Of a stretch of DNA of 64,000 bases, positions 8,002 through 16,590 are shown in pieces. A program made the position numbers and the translations under genes. Below the pieces are notes generated by a model that had not been told where the DNA came from, searched no databases, and saw nothing but the letters and a program-made list of their open reading frames with translations. Source of the DNA: Gammaproteobacteria bacterium (GTDB lineage: Bacteria; Pseudomonadota; Gammaproteobacteria; Burkholderiales; Rhodocyclaceae); contig JAHJHI010000043.1 in NCBI GenBank assembly GCA_018824085.1, forward strand, positions 21,847-85,846, read 5' to 3'. Position 1 is the first letter of the stretch; each line of letters opens with the position of its first letter.

Positions 8002-10911
8002 TTGCACCGCGAATCGCGTATCGGCCTGGCATGCCTGGCCGGTCTGTTCATGCATGCGGCCTGGGCACAGGAGGCCACACCGCCTGCCCCGGCCGCACCC
8101 CCTGCCGCGCCGCCGGCGCAGCCCGCGAGCGAGCCTGTCATGCTCGACCCGGTCATCGTGCGCGACCGGCGGCCGACCGACGTCGGTCCGATGCCGGGTC
8201 TGGGCCTCACGCGCGAGGAGATTCCCAGCAACGTCCAGAGCATCACGTCGAAAGACATCCGCGAATCGAACAGCCTGTCGCTGACCGACCTGATGAATTC
8301 GAAACTGCAGTCCGTCACCGTCAATGACTATCAGGGCAACCCCTTCCAGGTCGACGTGCAGTTCCGCGGCTTCACCGCCGGCCCGCAGGTGGGCACGCCG
8401 CAGGGGCTGTCTGTCTTTCTCGACGGCATCCGCATGAACGAGCCCTTCGGCGACACCGTGAATTGGGACATGATTCCGATGAATGCGCTGTCGCGCTTCG
8501 ACGTGTTCCCCGGCTCCAATCCGCTGTTCGGCCTGAACACGCTGGGCGGCGCACTGTCGATGCGCACCAAGAGCGGCTTCACCGACGCCGGAGTGGAAGC
8601 CAAGTATCTGGGCGGCGCCTGGGGGCGCAACCAGCTGCAGCTGTCGGGAGGCGGCAGCATCGGGCCGGTGGCCGGCTTCGTCGCCATGCACGGCTTCGCC
8701 GAAGACGGCTGGCGCGACAACTCGCCCAGCAGGCTGCGCCAGCTCTTCACCAAGCAGGAGCTGTTCATCGACCGCCTGTCGCTGGCGTTCTCCATGCTCA
8801 AGGTCGACAGTGATCTGGTCGGCAACGGCCTGATTCCGCTCGAGGACTACCAGCGGCGTCCGTCGTCGGTCTTCAGCTCGCCGGACGAAACGAAGAACGA
8901 ACTGAACCAGTACCAGTGGTCGGCCATGCTGGACGTGTCCGACACCTTCAACATCAGCGCAATGAGCTACCGGCGCAGCAGCGAGCGCACCGGATTCAAC
9001 GGCGACGTGATGGAAGACGGCTTCGAGGACCTCGACGACCGGACTTCTGTTTCGGCGCAGTACGATCCCTACTGCGCCTACGCGGACAACGATCCCGAAG
9101 ACTACTTCCCCGATAACAACATTCCGCTCAACGCCCCCTGCGACGCCACTCCGCGCAACAGCAATTTCCAGCAGGTCCGCAATGGCGCAAATGGCGCTGC
9201 GGGGGTGAGCACGGGACCCGGCGTCGTCGACGGCACGCCGATCGCGGTGGCCACGCGCACCGCGCTGCGCCAGGCCGGCAAGGGCTTTTCGCTGCAGCTG
9301 AACTGGAACCTCGAGCAGCACAAATTCATGGCCGGCGCCTCGTTGGACCAGAGCGACACCGCCTACCGCTCCAGCCAGCGCCTCGGCCTGCTGGACGCCA
9401 GCCGCAACTTCTACTACGGCAGCAAGGGCTACGGCCACGGCCAGATCGATCCGATCTTCTACGCCGCGCAGAACGAAATCGAGGTGAACAATTTCAAGGG
9501 CACATCAAAAACCCGCAGCCTCTATTTCAGCGAAACGTGGACGCCGGTGGACACGCTGCACCTGTCGGCCTCCGGCCGCTTCAACATCACGCGTGTCAAC
9601 AGCTGGCTGCATGGCCGCTCGTCCACCGGCAACCTCTCGGCAATGAAGAACCGGCCACCTGACCAAAGCGCCATCCTGTGCTGGGGCAACTATCCGGATG
9701 AATGTCATTACGTACCCGAATGGATACCGTACGATCCGGCAAGCGTCGCCCGCCAGACGAAACAGGAAACGCACACCTACCGCTCCTTCAATCCGTCCGC
9801 CGGCGTGAGCTGGGTCGCACGGGAGGACCTGAATCTGTTCGCCAGCTACAGCCGCGGTGCGCGCGTACCGTCGGTGATCGAACTGGGCTGCGCGATAGAC
9901 CGCTCGACGGTCGAGCGCGACAACGGAGTCAGCATTGTCGCGGCCAAGGTGGCGCCGGTGTGCCACCTGCCGAACACGATGTCCGGTGACCCCTTCCTGC
10001 CACAGATCCGCTCCAACTCCTACGAAATCGGCGCGCGCGGCACGCTGAAAAACGGCTTCAACTGGAACATCACCGCCTACCGCACCGACCTGACCAATGA
10101 CATCTACATGATCGGTGTGACGACCAGCCGCAGCTATTTCGACACGATAGACCGCACGCGCCGCCAAGGCATCGAAATGGGACTGGGTGGCACGGTCGGC
10201 CGGCTCAGTTTCAACGCGAACTACGCCTACACCGAAGCAAGCTTCGAATCCACGTTCTACATGAACAGCCCGCACAACAGCAGCGCCGACTTCGACAAGA
10301 ACTCGGCCGGCAACACGGCGATCCCCAATGGCAATGCGTCCCTGAACAGCGGCTTCGGCACCTACCGGATGATCACGGTGAAGCCCGGCGACACGCTGCC
10401 CGGCGTGTCGCGCCACAACGTGAACCTGACGCTGGGCTACCAGGCCAGCGACGCGCTGCACCTCAAGCTCGGCATGGTGGCCCACTCGCCCTCGTTCCTG
10501 CGCGGCAACGAAAACAACGACCACGAAACCGGCGGCACGGACAAGGAGATCGGCGGCTACTACTGCACCGGCGTCGCCGGGTGCCCGGTCATCCAGCAGT
10601 CGACGACCCCGCCGGGGCGCGCGTTCCGCTACGGCGGCAAGCTGCCCGGCTACGCCATCTTCAATCTCACCGGCAGCTACCGGCTGAGTCGGGACTGGAC
10701 GGTGCTGCTGCAGGTCAACAACCTGCTCGACAAAAGCTACTTCACCGCCGGCCGGCTCGGCATCACGCCCTTCGCGCCCGGCGTCAATGGCGCCGTCGGC
10801 GAAAGCGGCTGGAACTACAACTCCAGCGAATGGCTGAACACCACGATGGTGGCCCCCGGTGCACCGCGCGCGATCTGGATCGGCATGAGCTACAGCTTCG
10901 ACCCGCGATGA
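8002..10911 (+). CDS. TonB-dependent outer-membrane receptor
   Basis: A 969-residue receptor. The signal peptide (ESRIGLACLAGLFMHAAWAQ) is followed by a Pro/Ala-rich spacer, a plug domain (about 45-175, with ITSKDIRESNSLSLTDLM, VQFRGFTAG, LSVFLDGIRMNEPFGD and NPLFGLNTLGGALSMRTKSG) and a long beta-barrel ending YSFDPR. It would import a ligand using TonB-ExbBD energy; the ligand cannot be read from the sequence. A TTG start at 8002 is preferred over the TTG at 7972, because GGAGGAGG at 7985-7992 is well placed for 8002 and overlaps the other choice. The terminal residue is not the usual aromatic. It sits inside a PEP-CTERM gene island, but no dedicated TonB or siderophore gene is adjacent. Confidence 0.9.
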   Translation: MHRESRIGLACLAGLFMHAAWAQEATPPAPAAPPAAPPAQPASEPVMLDPVIVRDRRPTDVGPMPGLGLTREEIPSNVQSITSKDIRESNSLSLTDLMNSKLQSVTVNDYQGNPFQVDVQFRGFTAGPQVGTPQGLSVFLDGIRMNEPFGDTVNWDMIPMNALSRFDVFPGSNPLFGLNTLGGALSMRTKSGFTDAGVEAKYLGGAWGRNQLQLSGGGSIGPVAGFVAMHGFAEDGWRDNSPSRLRQLFTKQELFIDRLSLAFSMLKVDSDLVGNGLIPLEDYQRRPSSVFSSPDETKNELNQYQWSAMLDVSDTFNISAMSYRRSSERTGFNGDVMEDGFEDLDDRTSVSAQYDPYCAYADNDPEDYFPDNNIPLNAPCDATPRNSNFQQVRNGANGAAGVSTGPGVVDGTPIAVATRTALRQAGKGFSLQLNWNLEQHKFMAGASLDQSDTAYRSSQRLGLLDASRNFYYGSKGYGHGQIDPIFYAAQNEIEVNNFKGTSKTRSLYFSETWTPVDTLHLSASGRFNITRVNSWLHGRSSTGNLSAMKNRPPDQSAILCWGNYPDECHYVPEWIPYDPASVARQTKQETHTYRSFNPSAGVSWVAREDLNLFASYSRGARVPSVIELGCAIDRSTVERDNGVSIVAAKVAPVCHLPNTMSGDPFLPQIRSNSYEIGARGTLKNGFNWNITAYRTDLTNDIYMIGVTTSRSYFDTIDRTRRQGIEMGLGGTVGRLSFNANYAYTEASFESTFYMNSPHNSSADFDKNSAGNTAIPNGNASLNSGFGTYRMITVKPGDTLPGVSRHNVNLTLGYQASDALHLKLGMVAHSPSFLRGNENNDHETGGTDKEIGGYYCTGVAGCPVIQQSTTPPGRAFRYGGKLPGYAIFNLTGSYRLSRDWTVLLQVNNLLDKSYFTAGRLGITPFAPGVNGAVGESGWNYNSSEWLNTTMVAPGAPRAIWIGMSYSFDPR

Positions 10912-11245
10912 CGTCCGCCTGAATGAAGCACCCGGCCCCGCCGCGAGCGGCCGGCCGCGAGAGACGCCCCGCAATCCCGCATGGCACATGGGATGGCGGC
11001 GCACGCACACAGGTATTGACGTCACATCAACGTCATGATTTCACAATGTTTTACATCGGGTCGTTCTCCCGCCCATTCCCTGCCGGCATCCCTGAAGCAT
11101 GCCGCCCCTCCCCTCTACGCTTGATGCAGTTCATGCCGTATGGAACTTCGTGACGCGCGGATTCCGCCCGGCATGACGCCCCGGCTCATCGTCGGGAAAG
11201 AGGCTGGTTTCCATGGCCGGCCGTCTTCAATCAAGGAGGGGAAAA
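10912..11245 (+). other. Intergenic region with a TGACGT dyad upstream of the paralogue pair
   Basis: This 334-bp spacer has no convincing gene. At 11017-11035 there is an inverted repeat TGACGT-N7-ACGTCA, overlapping a TTGACG that could be a -35 element. It could be an operator for the gene pair starting at 11246. No terminator for the receptor gene is obvious. Confidence 0.4.
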
Positions 11246-12013
11246 ATGCAAAAAACCTTGCTCAAAGGTGCCGTTCTGCTGACAGGCAGCGTACTGAGCG
11301 CCACCGCATTCGCCGACTACATCACGCTGAACACGTCCGGGCCACTCGTAATGTCGTCATGCAGCCCGACGCCGACCTGCCGCGTGCGCATCCTGCCGGG
11401 ATCGAACCCCGGCGGCTATCTGCTGCTGGCCGCGCGCAAGACGCCCATCGTGGTGAACGCCGTCACCGTGGGCAAGGTGCTCGACCGCGTCTGGAAGAAG
11501 CCCTTCACCAACACCTATGTGTTCGCCACCCGCGTCATCCTCAACGACGAGGACTGGGGCAACGGCGTGCCGTACGAAGTCGACGACATCTTCCGCAGCG
11601 GCTTCTCGACCACCGCCGACGTGTCGGCCGGCTGGCGCAATGCGCGCGTCAGTGACCAGCCCATCGACCAGGCCGGACGTACCAGCGTCGGTCTGAATGA
11701 AGGCACCAAGACCTTCGACCTCACCACGGTGAACTTCTACTCGCCGCTGTTCGTGCAGATCGCGGAAGAAGGCGGCGGTGACGACGACGACGACGATGAC
11801 GAGGAAGGCAGCGCACTCATCGACGAAGAGGACGAGGACGAAACCGCCGCCACCGGCTCGCCCGGCAAGGTGCGCAGCGCCTGGTACTTCGTGCGTACGA
11901 CGGCCAGCGGCTTCCAGCTCGGCGCCAACGCCGTGCGCCTGTGGAACGCCGGCGAAGGCGAAGGCCAGGAACCGAGATCGCTGTATTTCAGCGGCTACCT
12001 GCCCACTTACTGA
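11246..12013 (+). CDS. Secreted protein of unknown function, paralogue of the next gene but without PEP-CTERM
   Basis: A 255-residue protein with a clear signal peptide (MQKTLLKGAVLLTGSVLSATAFA). ATG 11246 has an AAGGAGGGG Shine-Dalgarno. It shares order and motifs with the downstream gene: a TSG start, GKVLDRV, VILNDEDW, EVDDIFRSGFSTTADVSAGW, GLNEGTKTFD, AWYFVRTTASG, AVRLWNAGEG and a final SLYFSGYLPTY. Unlike its neighbour it stops right after PTY and has no sorting tail. It carries an acidic insert of consecutive Asp/Glu residues (codons around 11778-11850), which may bind Ca2+ or be flexible. I do not recognise a characterised family. A tandem duplication with loss or gain of the sorting signal is likely. 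Confidence 0.75.
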   Translation: MQKTLLKGAVLLTGSVLSATAFADYITLNTSGPLVMSSCSPTPTCRVRILPGSNPGGYLLLAARKTPIVVNAVTVGKVLDRVWKKPFTNTYVFATRVILNDEDWGNGVPYEVDDIFRSGFSTTADVSAGWRNARVSDQPIDQAGRTSVGLNEGTKTFDLTTVNFYSPLFVQIAEEGGGDDDDDDDEEGSALIDEEDEDETAATGSPGKVRSAWYFVRTTASGFQLGANAVRLWNAGEGEGQEPRSLYFSGYLPTY

Positions 12014-12098
12014 AGCCGCACGGCAACGCCATCACGCAGCACGCCGCAACGCGGGGCATTCCCGCCCTCGCGCCGGCGCCAACACCAAGGAGGAAGCC

Positions 12099-12950
12099 AT
12101 GAAGCACACCATCCGCCAACCGTCAGCATTCCGTCCGTCCACGCTCCGGCTCGCCGGCGCACTCGCGCTCGCGTCGCTGTGCGCGCCGTCCTTCGCCGCC
12201 TTCGTCACGCTGCCGACGTCCGGCACCATCATGACCCCCTGCGGCGACAGCGGCAACGGGAACTCCACCGCCGTCACCTGCGCCGCCGGTTCGGTGAGCA
12301 CCGCCACGTCGGGCTACAGCCTGCTGACCAGCACGTCGCAGTCGATCATCGCGGGTTCAACCAACGTCGGCACGCTGTACGACCGCGTCTATGGCGACGG
12401 CGGCGGCGGCTACATCTTCGGCATGCGCATCGACATGAACGACGAAGTATGGGATTCCAGCGGCCTGACGTTCGAGGTGAACGACATGTTCCGCAGCGGC
12501 TTCTCCAGCGCCGCCACCGTGGCGGGCGGCTATTCCAAGGTCGACATCACCGGCATCACCGACGAATACGCGCGCTCCATCGGGCGTTCCAGCAAGGGGC
12601 TGAACGAGACCGGCGTCGGCAGCTATGACGCCGACTGGGTGCGTTTCGAAACCGACGTGAACGTGGAAGACCCTGACGACACCAGCCCCGGCACGTCGGC
12701 CTGGTACTGGGTGAAGATCACCGGCGCCAGCGGCTGGACGACCACAGAAGACGCGATCCGGCTGTGGGAGGGCGGCGAAGAAGACCAGACGCTGTACTCC
12801 ATCTACCTGACCGGCTACACGCCGACCTACTCTGGCGCCCGCCTCGCGGCGTCGTCGCTGGCACCGGTGCCGGAACCGTCGACCTACGCGATGCTGCTCG
12901 CCGGCCTCGGGGCGGTCGGCATGATCGCGCGCCGTCGCCGCATGCGCTGA
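12099..12950 (+). CDS. PEP-CTERM sorting-domain protein, tandem paralogue
   Basis: A 283-residue protein with an N-terminal signal sequence (RLAGALALASLCAPSFA, after a basic stretch), a body homologous to the upstream gene (GTLYDRV, RIDMNDEVWD, EVNDMFRSGFSSAATVAGGY, SKGLNETG, AWYWVKITGASG, AIRLWEGGEE, LYSIYLTGYTPTY) and a standard PEP-CTERM tail: PVPEPSTYAMLLAGLGAVGM, then IARRRRMR. ATG 12099 has AAGGAGGA upstream. It should be exported by Sec, processed by an exosortase encoded elsewhere, and deposited at the cell surface or in matrix. Function of the conserved body is unknown. It is followed by a strong terminator. Confidence 0.82.
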   Translation: MKHTIRQPSAFRPSTLRLAGALALASLCAPSFAAFVTLPTSGTIMTPCGDSGNGNSTAVTCAAGSVSTATSGYSLLTSTSQSIIAGSTNVGTLYDRVYGDGGGGYIFGMRIDMNDEVWDSSGLTFEVNDMFRSGFSSAATVAGGYSKVDITGITDEYARSIGRSSKGLNETGVGSYDADWVRFETDVNVEDPDDTSPGTSAWYWVKITGASGWTTTEDAIRLWEGGEEDQTLYSIYLTGYTPTYSGARLAASSLAPVPEPSTYAMLLAGLGAVGMIARRRRMR

Positions 12951-12965
12951 CACGGCGCACACCCT

Positions 12966-13000
12966 GCAGTCCCGCCCGCGCTCCGGCGGGACTGCTTTTT
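12966..13000 (+). terminator. Intrinsic terminator
   Basis: GCAGTCCCGCC (12966-12976) pairs with GGCGGGACTGC (12985-12995) and is followed by five T. It ends the transcript of the tandem paralogue pair. Confidence 0.85.
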
Positions 13001-13049
13001 GCTGGCAGTCGCCATCCCGCGCAACTGCGCTCCCCGTTCGAGGCCATCC

Positions 13050-13862
13050 ATGCACCACCCCTTGCTGCACTCGTTCGCATTCGCCGGCGCCCTGCTGTTC
13101 AGCCTGCCATCACAGGCGCTGGTCGACGGCATCGCCAGTACGGACTTCCTTCACCTGGGCACCGTCGGTGCCGGCGGACTCGACGGCGTGCTCATCGCAC
13201 CGAACTGGGTGCTCACCGCCGCCCACGTCGCCGGCTCCGCCACCACATTCCAGTCCGGCTACGGCAGCGCGGCGGTGGACGCCGCCTACCGCGCACCGGG
13301 CGCGGCGTTTCCGTCCAATGACATCGCGCTGCTTCACCTCGCCACGCCGATCGCAGCCGATCTGTTCCCGACGCTCGCCAGCGTCGCGCTGTCGTCCGGC
13401 GACGCCAGCGCCTACGGCGCCGTCACCGCCGCCGTGGCGGGGAGCGGCGGCCAGTTCTACGCCTGGAGCGTGCTGACCGGCGCCATCGACAGCGCGGAAA
13501 GCGACAACGGTGCAACGCTGACCGTCCATTACCTCGCCGTCGCCGCAGCCGCAAATGGCAGCGCGCTGCTGCAGGGTGGCGACAGCGGCAGCGCGCTGTT
13601 TGCCGGCCAGGCCGAAGACAGCGCCGCGCTGCTGCTCGGCATCGCCTCGGCCACGGGCAACGCGACGTCCTACTACGTCCAGCCCGCCGCCTATCGCGAA
13701 TGGATGGACGCGACGATGGCCGCCTCCGGCCAGCACGCGCTGTGGAGCGCGGCACCGGTGCCGGAACCCGGAACCATCGCTCTGTGGCTGGCCGGCCTGG
13801 CCTGCGTCGCCGGCGCACGCCGGCGCACCCCTCCGGTGGTTCATCTCGACCACCCCGTTTGA
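13050..13862 (+). CDS. Trypsin-like serine protease with PEP-CTERM tail
   Basis: A 270-residue S1-family protease. After a signal peptide (ending SLPSQA) the chymotrypsin-fold triad is visible: H59 in LTAAHVAGS, D91 in SNDIALLHL and S179 in QGGDSGSALF. The C-terminus PVPEPGTIALWLAGLACVAG plus ARRRTPP is a PEP-CTERM signal, so the enzyme is probably exported and exosortase-processed to the surface. ATG 13050 is used; the Shine-Dalgarno is weak, and the longer open frame (from 12999) would start inside the preceding terminator. The catalytic residues are intact, in contrast to the two metalloprotease-like neighbours. Substrate unknown; it may process surface proteins or degrade extracellular peptides. 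Confidence 0.85.
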   Translation: MHHPLLHSFAFAGALLFSLPSQALVDGIASTDFLHLGTVGAGGLDGVLIAPNWVLTAAHVAGSATTFQSGYGSAAVDAAYRAPGAAFPSNDIALLHLATPIAADLFPTLASVALSSGDASAYGAVTAAVAGSGGQFYAWSVLTGAIDSAESDNGATLTVHYLAVAAAANGSALLQGGDSGSALFAGQAEDSAALLLGIASATGNATSYYVQPAAYREWMDATMAASGQHALWSAAPVPEPGTIALWLAGLACVAGARRRTPPVVHLDHPV

Positions 13863-14071
13863 ATACAGCCACCTGCCCTGTCACGTACCCGCTCTGCAAG
13901 CCGCTCCGCAAGCGCCGTCCGCCGGCCTGCGCACCGCACCCGCGCGCCCCGGAGCGGGCAGGAATGAAAGTTGCACTGCATTCCGGTGGAAAACGTCCCG
14001 CCCGCGCACCGCATGACGCGCGGGCGACAGCGCATCCCCGAAACCACATATACAAGACAGGAGGGCAGATC

Positions 14072-15070
14072 TTGAACCACATCCGCAATCTCACGCTGGG
14101 CCTCGCGCTGGGCGCGTCCATGGGCAGCGCACACGCCTTCATCAACATCACGTACGACTACCGCTTCGACACCACGGGTTTCTTCACCGACGAACGCAAG
14201 GCGACGCTGGAGCAGGCCGCGCAGGCCTTCGAGTCCCGCATCTTCGACGACCTCACGGCCATCGTGTCCACACCGGGTGGCAACGGCATCAACGCAAACG
14301 CGTTCAACACACAGATTTCGAACCTCAGCGTCGCCGCCGGTGAACTGGTCATATTCGTTGGCGCTACACCCCACGTATCCTCCGAAGGCAGAAACACGAG
14401 TGTTCCGGTCGCCGGCCAGATGGCGGGCTTCAACGGCCTCACGTCGACCAGCGACCAGACGATCAACTCGCCTTATATGGTGAATGCGCGCGAGCGCGGC
14501 CAGACCGGCTGGCCGGATTCCGACGTCAGCACATGGGGCGGACAGATCCAGTTCGACAGCACGAAGTCGTGGTATGCCGACACGGACGCAAGCACCGTCG
14601 AATCCTTCGCCGGTCAGTACGATCTGTACAGCGCAACGCTCAAGGGCCTGCTGTCGGTGTTCGGCGCGGACCAGAACAACGATGGCTGGGCCAACAAGCT
14701 CAGCGGTCAGGGCGCCTTCAATGGCGCGAAGGCAAAGGCGGAGTACAACGTGGTCAATAGCCGGGGCATCCTGCAGGCCATCCCGACCGATGACGACGCC
14801 GGCAACTTGCGGATGCGACCGGGCATCCAGGGCAAACTCGCCGACGGCACGCTGCAGACTCTGGTGTTCAGCTCGGGACTGGCCATGGGCGAGCGCCGCT
14901 ACATGACCGAGCTCGACTACGCGATGCTCGACGACATGGGCTGGGACGTCTCCGGCTTCACCGAAATGCCGGTCACGCCGCCGGTACCGGAACCGCAGGC
15001 CTGGCTGCTGCTCGCCGCCGGTCTCGGCCTGATCGCCCACCGCGCCCGCGCACGCTCGACCCTGTCCTAG
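14072..15070 (+). CDS. PEP-CTERM protein, metalloprotease-like family with degenerate active site (paralogue of 6625-7614)
   Basis: A 332-residue protein read from TTG 14072, which has AGGAGGG 8 nt upstream and gives a clean signal peptide (NLTLGLALGASMGSAHA). No in-frame ATG is suitable. Family landmarks: INITYDYRFDTTGFFTDERK, a segment GQYDLYSATL where HExxH should follow but KGLLS is found (about residue 190), then TELDYAMLDDMGWDV and the tail PVPEPQAWLLLAAGLGLIA followed by HRARARS. It aligns in order with the protein at 6625-7614, and both lack the zinc ligands at the same place. It is probably a binding or structural surface protein. A strong terminator follows. Confidence 0.78.
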   Translation: MNHIRNLTLGLALGASMGSAHAFINITYDYRFDTTGFFTDERKATLEQAAQAFESRIFDDLTAIVSTPGGNGINANAFNTQISNLSVAAGELVIFVGATPHVSSEGRNTSVPVAGQMAGFNGLTSTSDQTINSPYMVNARERGQTGWPDSDVSTWGGQIQFDSTKSWYADTDASTVESFAGQYDLYSATLKGLLSVFGADQNNDGWANKLSGQGAFNGAKAKAEYNVVNSRGILQAIPTDDDAGNLRMRPGIQGKLADGTLQTLVFSSGLAMGERRYMTELDYAMLDDMGWDVSGFTEMPVTPPVPEPQAWLLLAAGLGLIAHRARARSTLS

Positions 15071-15084
15071 GCACGCGCGTTCCG

Positions 15085-15114
15085 AAGGCCCTGCTCACGG
15101 CAGGGCCTTTTTTT
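15085..15114 (+). terminator. Intrinsic terminator
   Basis: AAGGCCCTG (15085-15093) pairs with CAGGGCCTT (15101-15109), followed by a T-run to 15114. It ends the PEP-CTERM gene and faces the convergent two-component operon. Confidence 0.85.
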
Positions 15115-15144
15115 GTCAACCGGGCCGTTCAGTCGTCCAGCGCT

Positions 15145-16584
15145 TCAGTCGTCCAGCGCATTTCGCAGACCGTGCTTTTCGATGCGGTAGCGCAAGGTCA
15201 TGCGGCTCACGCCCAGCCGGCGCGCCGCTTCCGACACATTGCCGCGCACCTTGTCCAGCGTGCGCTCGATCAGCCAGTACTCCGCCTCGTCCAGCGTCAT
15301 GCCGGTAATCGTGACACCCTGCTCCGCGTGCGCCGCCGGCACGCCGGACGGCAGGCCGAGATCGTCCGGACGGATGTCACGCCCCTGGCACAACAGCACC
15401 GCGCGCTCGATCATGTGCTTGAGCTCACGCACATTGCCCGGCCAGTGATAGCGCTGCAGCGCACCCAGCGCGGCGCCTTCGAACAACGGTTCCACAAGCG
15501 CGTAGCGGCGTGCGGTGTGCGCGGCGAAGTGGCGCGCGAGCATCGAAATATCGCTGTCGCGCTCGCGCAGCGGCGGCATGGTGAGCGTGACGACGTTGAG
15601 CCGGTAGTAGAGGTCGGCACGGAACTGGCCGGCGGCGATCATCGCCGGCAGGTCGCGATTGGTACCGGCGACGAAGCGCGCCTCGATCGGCCGCTCGCGC
15701 GTCGAGCCGACGCGCCGCACCACGCGCCGCTCGATGACGTTGAGCAGCTTGGCCTGCATGTCCAGCGGCAGCTCGCCGATTTCGTCGAGAAACACCGTGC
15801 CGTTCTCGGCGGCCTCCAGCAAACCGGCGCGTGCGCCCTGCGCACCGGTATAGGCGCCCTTCTCGTGACCGAACAGTTCAGCCTCTATCAGCTCGCGCGG
15901 CAGCGACGCGCAATCGACCTGCACGAAGGGGCGCTCCGCAAGCGGGCCGGCCTTGTGCAGCAGGCGGGCCGCCACGTCCTTGCCGGTGCCTGTCTCGCCG
16001 ATGATGAGCACGGTGGGCGGCGGCACGGCACCGTTGCCGGTCAGCGTTGCGAGCGACAGGATCTGCGTGCGCGCCGCGCGCAGCGACAGGCTGTCACCCA
16101 GAAGCTGCACGCTTTCCGCGTGGTGGCTTTCGCGGCTGCGCGAGTAATCGACCTTCTGGCGCAGGCCGGCGGTGCGCAGCACCTTTTCGATCACCAGTTG
16201 CAACTCTTCCAGATCGACCGGCTTCTTCAGATAGTCGGCGGCACCCAGTTTCATCGCCCGTACCGCGTCCTCCACTTCGCCATAGGCGGTGAGCACGATG
16301 ACCGGCGACGAACGGGCGTCGCGCGCCAGTTCCGCCAGCAGGTCGATGCCGCGCCCGTCGGGCAGGCGCAGGTCGAGCAGCACGACGTCCGGTGAAAAAC
16401 TGCCGAGTGCGGCGCGCGCCTGCGTCAGCGTGGGTGCGTGTTCGCATTCGTAACCGGCGCTGCTCAGGCGCTTGACGACGGCGCGCGCGAACAGCGCTTC
16501 GTCCTCGATCAGCAACAGGCGCGACGCGGACGCCGGGAGCGGCGCGTCCGCGGTGGCTTCGTGCATCAGCTCTTTTGTCTGCAT
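15145..16584 (-). CDS. NtrC-family response regulator
   Basis: 479 residues: receiver domain (about 21-140, acidic residues E27/D28/E29, phospho-acceptor D71 in [17 protein letters not shown] loop), AAA+ sigma-54 domain (GETGTGKD Walker A, GAYTGA contact loop, FLDEIGELP) and a Fis-type HTH ([20 protein letters not shown]). It activates sigma-54 promoters when phosphorylated. The ATG at 16584 is 6 bp from the sensor stop, and its GGAG Shine-Dalgarno overlaps that stop, so the pair is co-transcribed. Targets are unknown. In other bacteria an NtrC-type regulator (PrsR) controls PEP-CTERM genes, and this gene lies next to such an island, but the link here is only positional. Confidence 0.9.
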   Translation of the reverse strand: MQTKELMHEATADAPLPASASRLLLIEDEALFARAVVKRLSSAGYECEHAPTLTQARAALGSFSPDVVLLDLRLPDGRGIDLLAELARDARSSPVIVLTAYGEVEDAVRAMKLGAADYLKKPVDLEELQLVIEKVLRTAGLRQKVDYSRSRESHHAESVQLLGDSLSLRAARTQILSLATLTGNGAVPPPTVLIIGETGTGKDVAARLLHKAGPLAERPFVQVDCASLPRELIEAELFGHEKGAYTGAQGARAGLLEAAENGTVFLDEIGELPLDMQAKLLNVIERRVVRRVGSTRERPIEARFVAGTNRDLPAMIAAGQFRADLYYRLNVVTLTMPPLRERDSDISMLARHFAAHTARRYALVEPLFEGAALGALQRYHWPGNVRELKHMIERAVLLCQGRDIRPDDLGLPSGVPAAHAEQGVTITGMTLDEAEYWLIERTLDKVRGNVSEAARRLGVSRMTLRYRIEKHGLRNALDD

Positions 16585-16590
16585 GCGAGG

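Noticed and set aside
7753..9438. 561-codon minus-strand frame over the TonB receptor
   Set aside because: Antisense shadow of an unambiguous TonB-dependent receptor; no domain motifs.
13960..13975. AGGAATGAAAGTTGCA, a possible -24/-12 promoter before the PEP-CTERM gene at 14072
   Set aside because: GG-N10-GC spacing and TTGCA fit, but the -24 side (AGGAA) is poor and other PEP-CTERM genes in the window show nothing similar, so chance is likely.
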